A stretch of DNA of 64,000 nt from Gigantopelta aegis. Lineage: Eukaryota > Mollusca > Gastropoda > Neomphalida > Peltospiridae. Shown piece by piece: positions 58,730-64,000 of this stretch. How positions within the stretch are numbered: position 1 is the first letter of the stretch; every line of letters begins with the position of its first letter. The notes beneath the pieces were generated by a model that was given only the letters and a program-made list of their open reading frames with translations, made no database searches and had not been told where the DNA came from. The stretch lies in the NCBI RefSeq assembly GCF_016097555.1, contig NC_054706.1, positions 44,332,265-44,396,264 on the forward strand. The letters are read 5' to 3'. Position numbers and translations under genes: made by a program.

Positions 58730-59024
58730 GAGGGAAGTAGCCCAGTGGTAAAGCGCTCACTTGATGCATGGTCGGTTTGGGATCAATCAGTCATTGCCTC
58801 CACTGGGCTGTTTCTCGTTCCAGCCAATGCACCACAACTGGTATATCAAAGGCTGTGGTATGTGCTGTTCTGTCTGTGGGATGGTGCATAAAAAAGATCC
58901 CTTGGAAAAATGTAGCAGGTTTCCTCTCTAAGACTATATGTCAAAATTACCAAATGTCTGACATCCAATAGCTGATGATTAATAAATCAATGTGCTTTAG
59001 TGGTGTTGTTAAACAAAAGAACCT
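58730..59024 (+). mobile_element. SINE, head type 2 with tail type 2
   Basis: GGGAAGTAGCCCAGTGGTAA at the head, core TATCAAAGGCTGTGGTATGT, tail GACATCCAATAGCTGATGAT to AACAAAAGAACC. A 124-bp (CT)n lies 50 bp after its tail. Confidence 0.85.
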
Positions 59025-59074
59025 TTTTTCCTTCTAATTATCAGAAAGCATATTGTGCATTTAGAGTGTCATTT

Positions 59075-59217
<143 letters not shown>

Positions 59218-60763
59218 ACACTGAGTAGCAAACCGAGTATATATTTTAAAGAGAATTACACTTGAGACAATGATTGATTTCTCGGTTACTCATTTCTTGT
59301 TTCAGCGTCTTCAATCTATGTTCAGTGTCCCACTTTGTCACTTGAAATTAAACCTACTAGTGGCAATTCAAAAACCACCACCTTATTAAAATGCCTGGAA
59401 TGGGTATGGGAACTCTTATTAACGTGCCCATATCCAATGAAGGTTCAGGCACACCCATCCTGGACTTAACCTCTGACATCTCCAGTGACTAATTCCGGGA
59501 CAGGAAGTAAATTGAGTGGAAAGATGAAAACCCAATTAAGTCTAGCCATGCAATGAAAAGGATTGGGACTACTAATGATCAGACCTTACGCAAGCACTCG
59601 AGCAGTACGATACATCCCTCTCCCAACAGCCATTAGTATGTACTGGTTCCCAGATTGTTTTGACAAGCCCAGTAACCGTGGCACCCAAACATTTTCATCC
59701 ACATCTTGATGTATGTCTGTAACCCTAAGCCACTCTTGCCTCACCAGAGCGACTTCGTTACAAGAATCAAACTTATTTGTCCATTAAGTGTGGTGAGGCA
59801 TAATTGAAGGTGAGTCTGGGTCACGAGTTTCCCATCAACATGGCGTCCGCAGCCAGATATTAAAAGATTTTGCTCCCAAAAACGCTGCTGGCCCAGTGAG
59901 AAAAACAAGCAGATTGTTGGAAAATGTCATGCGCCCACAAATCCTGTCATAAATTAGATGCCAGAGGTTAGCAAGCTTCCAAGCAGAGGGAGCACAAGTG
60001 ATCAATCGACTTTAATATAACTGTGCTGTGCTGAATCGCTGGGCAAGCCGAACATCAGAAACACTCCTGGCAAAACAATGAAATGTCAATACAGATGTCC
60101 ATGGGGATTGAATCACCAGGAAAACAAAATTGCAACCATTCTCCCCGTGTTTTCCCAACATATCAAGCTCTGCATTTTGTTTGAGGAAATAAGGAGTAAA
60201 AGGATCATTTGGAATGAAGTGAAAATCCCATCAGGTTTTCTATTACTATTCAAGTCTCAAAATATAATATCATGCGCAAGTTTAACAGGTCTGATGCAAC
60301 CTGAATGATCAATATAGATCACTCTGACCTGGTGGGCTTTTATTCCAGCAACACTGGTCATTTATACTTTGGGTTTTTTTTCAAAAACTGTTACGGTACA
60401 GTAATAAAATCTCTACAGGCCAACCATATAAAATACATAATTGTTTGCTATAATCTAAAAACTTATTGGAAAAAATCACCTCTGCATGACAAGCTATGAA
60501 AGTGGGGGACAAATATATTTTTTAATGCATGACAATTAAGCAAAGAAAATGGGTGATTATTTAAAATGGCTTCTGTATGACAAGCTATGTAAATGGGGGA
60601 CAAATAAATAAATAGAAATTATGAAAAATGGTGACAATTAAATATATTTTTAAATCACCCCTAAATGACAAGCTATAAAAATGGGGGATATGTATAAAAA
60701 ATCACCCATGCATGGCAAGCAATGTAAAATGGGGGACAAATATATGTTAGAAACACTCCTGCA

Positions 60764-62840
60764 TTGGTGGTGTCGTGGTTAAGCCATCAGACAAGGCGAG
60801 TAGGTACAGGGCTAGCAGACAGTTAGTGGTTAAGCCATCAGACAAGGCCAGCAGGTACAGGGCTAGCAGACAGTTAGTGGTTAAGCCATCAGACAAGGCG
60901 AGTAGGTACAGGGCTAGCAGACAGTTAGTGGTTAAGCCATCAGACAAGGCCAGCAGGTACAGGGCTAGCAGACAGTTAGTGGTTAAGCCATCAGACAAGG
61001 CGAGTAGGTACAGGGCTAGCAGACAGTTAGTGGTTAAGCCATCAGACAAGGCGAGTAGGTACAGGGCTAGCAGACAGTTAGTGGTTAAGCCATCAGACAA
61101 GGCCAGCAGGTACAGGGCTAGCAGACAGTTAGTGGTTAAGCCATCAGACAAGGCGAGTAGGTACAGGGCTAGCAGACAGTTAGTGGTTAAGCCATCAGAC
61201 AAGGCGAGTAGGTACAGGGCTAGCAGACAGTTAGTGGTTAAGCCATCAGACAAGGCCAGCAGGTACAGGGCTAGCAGACAGTTAGTGGTTAAGCCATCAG
61301 ACAAGGCGAGTAGGTACAGGGCTAGCAGACAGTTAGTGGTTAAGCCATCAGACAAGGCGAGTAGGTACAGGGCTAGCAGACAGTTAGTGGTTAAGCCATC
61401 AGACAAGGCGAGTAGGTACAGGGCTAGCAGACAGTTAGTGGTTAAGCCATCAGACAAGGCCAGCAGGTACAGGGCTAGCAGACAGTTAGTGGTTAAGCCA
61501 TCAGACAAGGCGAGTAGGTACAGGGCTAGCAGACAGTTAGTGGTTAAGCCATCAGACAAGGCCAGCAGGTACAGGGCTAGCAGACAGTTAGTGGTTAAGC
61601 CATCAGACAAGGCGAGTAGGTACAGGGCTAGCAGACAGTTAGTGGTTAAGCCATCAGACAAGGCGAGTAGGTACAGGGCTAGCAGACAGTTAGTGGTTAA
61701 GCCATCAGACAAGGCCAGCAGGTACAGGGCTAGCAGACAGTTAGTGGTTAAGCCATCAGACAAGGCGAGTAGGTACAGGGCTAGCAGACAGTTAGTGGTT
61801 AAGCCATCAGACAAGGCGAGTAGGTACAGGGCTAGCAGACAGTTAGTGGTTAAGCCATCAGACAAGGCCAGCAGGTACAGGGCTAGCAGACAGTTAGTGG
61901 TTAAGCCATCAGACAAGGCGAGTAGGTACAGGGCTAGCAGACAGTTAGTGGTTAAGCCATCAGACAAGGCGAGTAGGTACAGGGCTAGCAGACAGTTAGT
62001 GGTTAAGCCATCAGACAAGGCGAGTAGGTACAGGGCTAGCAGACAGTTAGTGGTTAAGCCATCAGACAAGGCCAGCAGGTACAGGGCTAGCAGACAGTTA
62101 GTGGTTAAGCCATCAGACAAGGCGAGTAGGTACAGGGCTAGCAGACAGTTAGTGGTTAAGCCATCAGACAAGGCGAGTAGGTACAGGGCTAGCAGACAGT
62201 TAGTGGTTAAGCCATCAGACAAGGCCAGCAGGTACAGGGCTAGCAGACAGTTAGTGGTTAAGCCATCAGACAAGGCGAGTAGGTACAGGGCTAGCAGACA
62301 GTTAGTGGTTAAGCCATCAGACAAGGCGAGTAGGTACAGGGCTAGCAGACAGTTAGTGGTTAAGCCATCAGACAAGGCCAGCAGGTACAGGGCTAGCAGA
62401 CAGTTAGTGGTTAAGCCATCAGACAAGGCGAGTAGGTACAGGGCTAGCAGACAGTTAGTGGTTAAGCCATCAGACAAGGCGAGTAGGTACAGGGCTAGCA
62501 GACAGTTAGTGGTTAAGCCATCAGACAAGGCGAGTAGGTACAGGGCTAGCAGACAGTTAGTGGTTAAGCCATCAGACAAGGCCAGCAGGTACAGGGCTAG
62601 CAGACAGTTAGTGGTTAAGCCATCAGACAAGGCCAGTAGGTACAGGGCTAGCAGACAGTTACCGCCTCCAACCCAGAGCGAGTTTTAACAACTCAATGCT
62701 CTTCTCTCTCACTAACCACTAACAATTAACCCACTGTCCTGGACAGACAGCTCAGATAGCTGAGGTGTGCCCAGGACAGTGTGCTTGAACCTTAATTGGA
62801 TATAAACATGAAAATACGTTGAAATGAAATGAAATGAAAA
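60764..62840 (+). mobile_element. SINE with its tRNA-like head expanded into a satellite
   Basis: A SINE-like head (GGTGGTGTCGTGGTTAAGCC) and a 3' body (CCGCCTCCAACCCAGAGCGA, then CTAACCACTAACAATTAACC, CCCAGGACAGTGTGCTTGAA and a GAAAT-repeat tail) are separated by 37 head-derived units. The head resembles the copy at 45944. Confidence 0.75.
60775..62661 (+). repeat. 51-bp tandem array, 37 units in two main variants
   Basis: The unit is GTGGTTAAGCCATCAGACAA, then GGCGAGTAGGTACAGGGCTA and GCAGACAGTTA (51 bp); 37 x 51 = 1,887 bp, exactly filling the interval. Units differ almost only at GGCGAGTAG (variant a) versus GGCCAGCAG (variant b). The order is mostly aab with some aaab and ab blocks, and the last unit is a hybrid, GGCCAGTAG. 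51 is a multiple of three and the unit has no stop in one frame on each strand, which creates spurious antiparallel ORFs of more than 600 codons. Confidence 0.95.
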
Positions 62841-62882
62841 TGGGTGACAAATAGGCATTTGAAGACTGTTTTTCCTACTAAC

Positions 62883-63022
62883 TTTGCTATAAACGGTGTG
62901 TTAGCTTCCATCATGATCTTCTTCTCTGAAAACACATGTTCCTGTTGCCGTGTTTCCACAATGTGTTGTTTCTTAAGGCACTTGAGGGCAAACGTCTTAT
63001 TCTTGTCGGTTTGGAGCTGGAC
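62883..63022 (-). CDS. PRKG1: PKG exon A (ATP-site Lys, helix C)
   Basis: 140 bp encoding [20 protein letters not shown], then [20 protein letters not shown] and NTPFIA(K). It holds the ATP-anchoring Lys (FALK) and the helix-C Glu. Vertebrate PKG1 reads [22 protein letters not shown]. Acceptor TTCTGGTTTAG, donor AA|GTTAGT. The preceding exon, with the glycine loop, is not in the window. Confidence 0.95.
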
Positions 63023-63089
63023 CTAAACCAGAAATAAACAGCAACATTCTCAGTAAACACATACTTCTGTGTTACAGGTATATCAAATT

Positions 63090-63362
63090 TGAATGGATGG
63101 ATGGGATGGATGGGATGGATGGGATGAATGGGATGAATGCGATGGATGGATGGATGGATGGGATGAATGGGATGAATGGGATGGATGGATGGATGGATGG
63201 ATGGATGGATGGGATGAATGGATGGATGGATGGATGGATGGATGGGATGAATGAGATTAATGGGATGGATGGATGGATGGATGGGATTGATGGATGGATG
63301 GATGGATGGATGGATGGATGGATGGATGCATGAATGAATGAATGAATGAATGAATGAATGAA
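63090..63362. repeat. (ATGG)n/(GGATG)n passing into (TGAA)n
   Basis: Mixed 4- and 5-base units, with about eight clean TGAA units at the end. It starts about 70 bp upstream of exon A. The Met/Asp/Gly ORF over it is an artefact. Confidence 0.95.
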
Positions 63363-63513
63363 TATTTAAAGCTGCTGGTCTAGTTTATACAAAGTGCAAA
63401 ATGTTTTGGTTATTAGTCTTTCTTCTCCCCCCCCCCCCCCCCATTAATGTACACATTTATATTATGTTTAAATTATTAATTTTGGCAAATCCCAACAAGT
63501 TTCTGATTGTTCA

Positions 63514-63622
63514 GGACCCCCTTCTACGAAACGATCTTAACCCTAAGATCACCTTAACTACATAACTACCATATGCCATTACAGTGATCTTAACGCTAAG
63601 ATCGCTTTGTGAAACGGGGCCC
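63514..63622. mobile_element. Palindromic hairpin element, family H1 (copy 4)
   Basis: ACCCCCTTCTACGAAACGAT at the left and ATCGCTTTGTGAAACGGGGC at the right, with GATCTTAACCCTAAGATC and GATCTTAACGCTAAGATC inside. Confidence 0.8.
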
Positions 63623-64000
63623 TGATGTTTGTAACTGTTATTCAAATATGTTTTTAATACGCGTAGCTCAGAAACTGAATGACGTCATTTATTTAGTAAC
63701 AGCCATAGTTCAATTAAATATTCCTTCCTAGGTTGGTTTTTTTGGTTGGGGAGGAACCTACTGGGTAGGTTGTGTATTAAAATGAAGTGCTCCACTTATT
63801 TTAATTGAAAACATGTTTTAATGCATAAACAACAAAATGATTGGGCACAAGTTTTCCAACTTAATAGGTGCTCTCCTATATACATGTACACACAATATAA
63901 TGGTGACAATGACATAATACTAATTCAACACCAGTCAAAAAACAGGGAACATCTTTGTTTTAAGAATTGTGATTAGTAACAATTGGTAATCATTTCAAAA
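63623..64000. other. No gene recognised
   Basis: AT-rich. It is probably still inside a PKG intron, since the upstream exons are missing from the window. Confidence 0.4.

Noticed and set aside
60775-62661. CRISPR-like regular array
   Set aside because: There are no unique spacers; the whole unit repeats, and the sequence is animal DNA.
60747-62688. Two antiparallel ORFs of more than 600 codons
   Set aside because: They are produced by a 51-bp (17-codon) tandem unit without stops in one frame on each strand. They lie within a SINE inside a PKG intron and have no protein-like composition.

Overview
The window is animal nuclear DNA, most likely from a mollusc and probably a gastropod. The evidence is long introns with GT-AG boundaries, no operons, very dense microsatellites and minisatellites, long homopolymeric G/C tracts, and many copies of tRNA-headed SINEs of a kind I associate with mollusc genomes (from memory, not searched). 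Gene density is low.

Left part (1-18.7 kb): a decayed LINE reverse-transcriptase piece on the minus strand (1-680), a repeat-rich stretch with SINEs, hairpin elements and short terminal-inverted-repeat elements, then a gene for a PD-(D/E)XK nuclease-like protein. Its main exon is 17030-18393. A plausible tiny first exon lies at 9493-9499.

Middle (18.7-43 kb): repeats, a decayed Tc1-like transposon (27.5-28.4 kb), a two-exon gene for a divergent barrier-to-autointegration factor (BAF) protein (29007-29132 joined to 30835-30984), and a degenerate second copy of the nuclease-like gene (35.4-36.06 kb) in which a piece of the coding core has become a 35-bp tandem array. After that come many minisatellites, a long foldback element, and two copies of a GTGAAACC-ended element.

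Right part (43.7-63 kb): the minus strand carries the last seven coding exons (A-G, 885 bp, 294 residues and stop) of a cGMP-dependent protein kinase (PKG1/foraging type). They cover the kinase domain from just after the glycine loop to the C-terminus, with all visible catalytic motifs intact. The N-terminal exons (cGMP-binding domains) lie beyond the right edge. The introns are loaded with tandem arrays, several starting within tens of bases of an exon. One 90-bp array is built from the exon E end with its splice donor, so each unit could act as an in-frame 30-nt microexon. The largest intron holds a SINE whose tRNA-like head has expanded into 37 nearly identical 51-bp units.

The PKG gene is an ordinary conserved signalling gene. 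The BAF-like gene, which belongs to a DNA-binding family, lies between two nuclease-like copies. This suggests, but does not prove, a small locus of proteins acting on DNA. No CRISPR array, operon, rRNA or intact virus-like element was seen.
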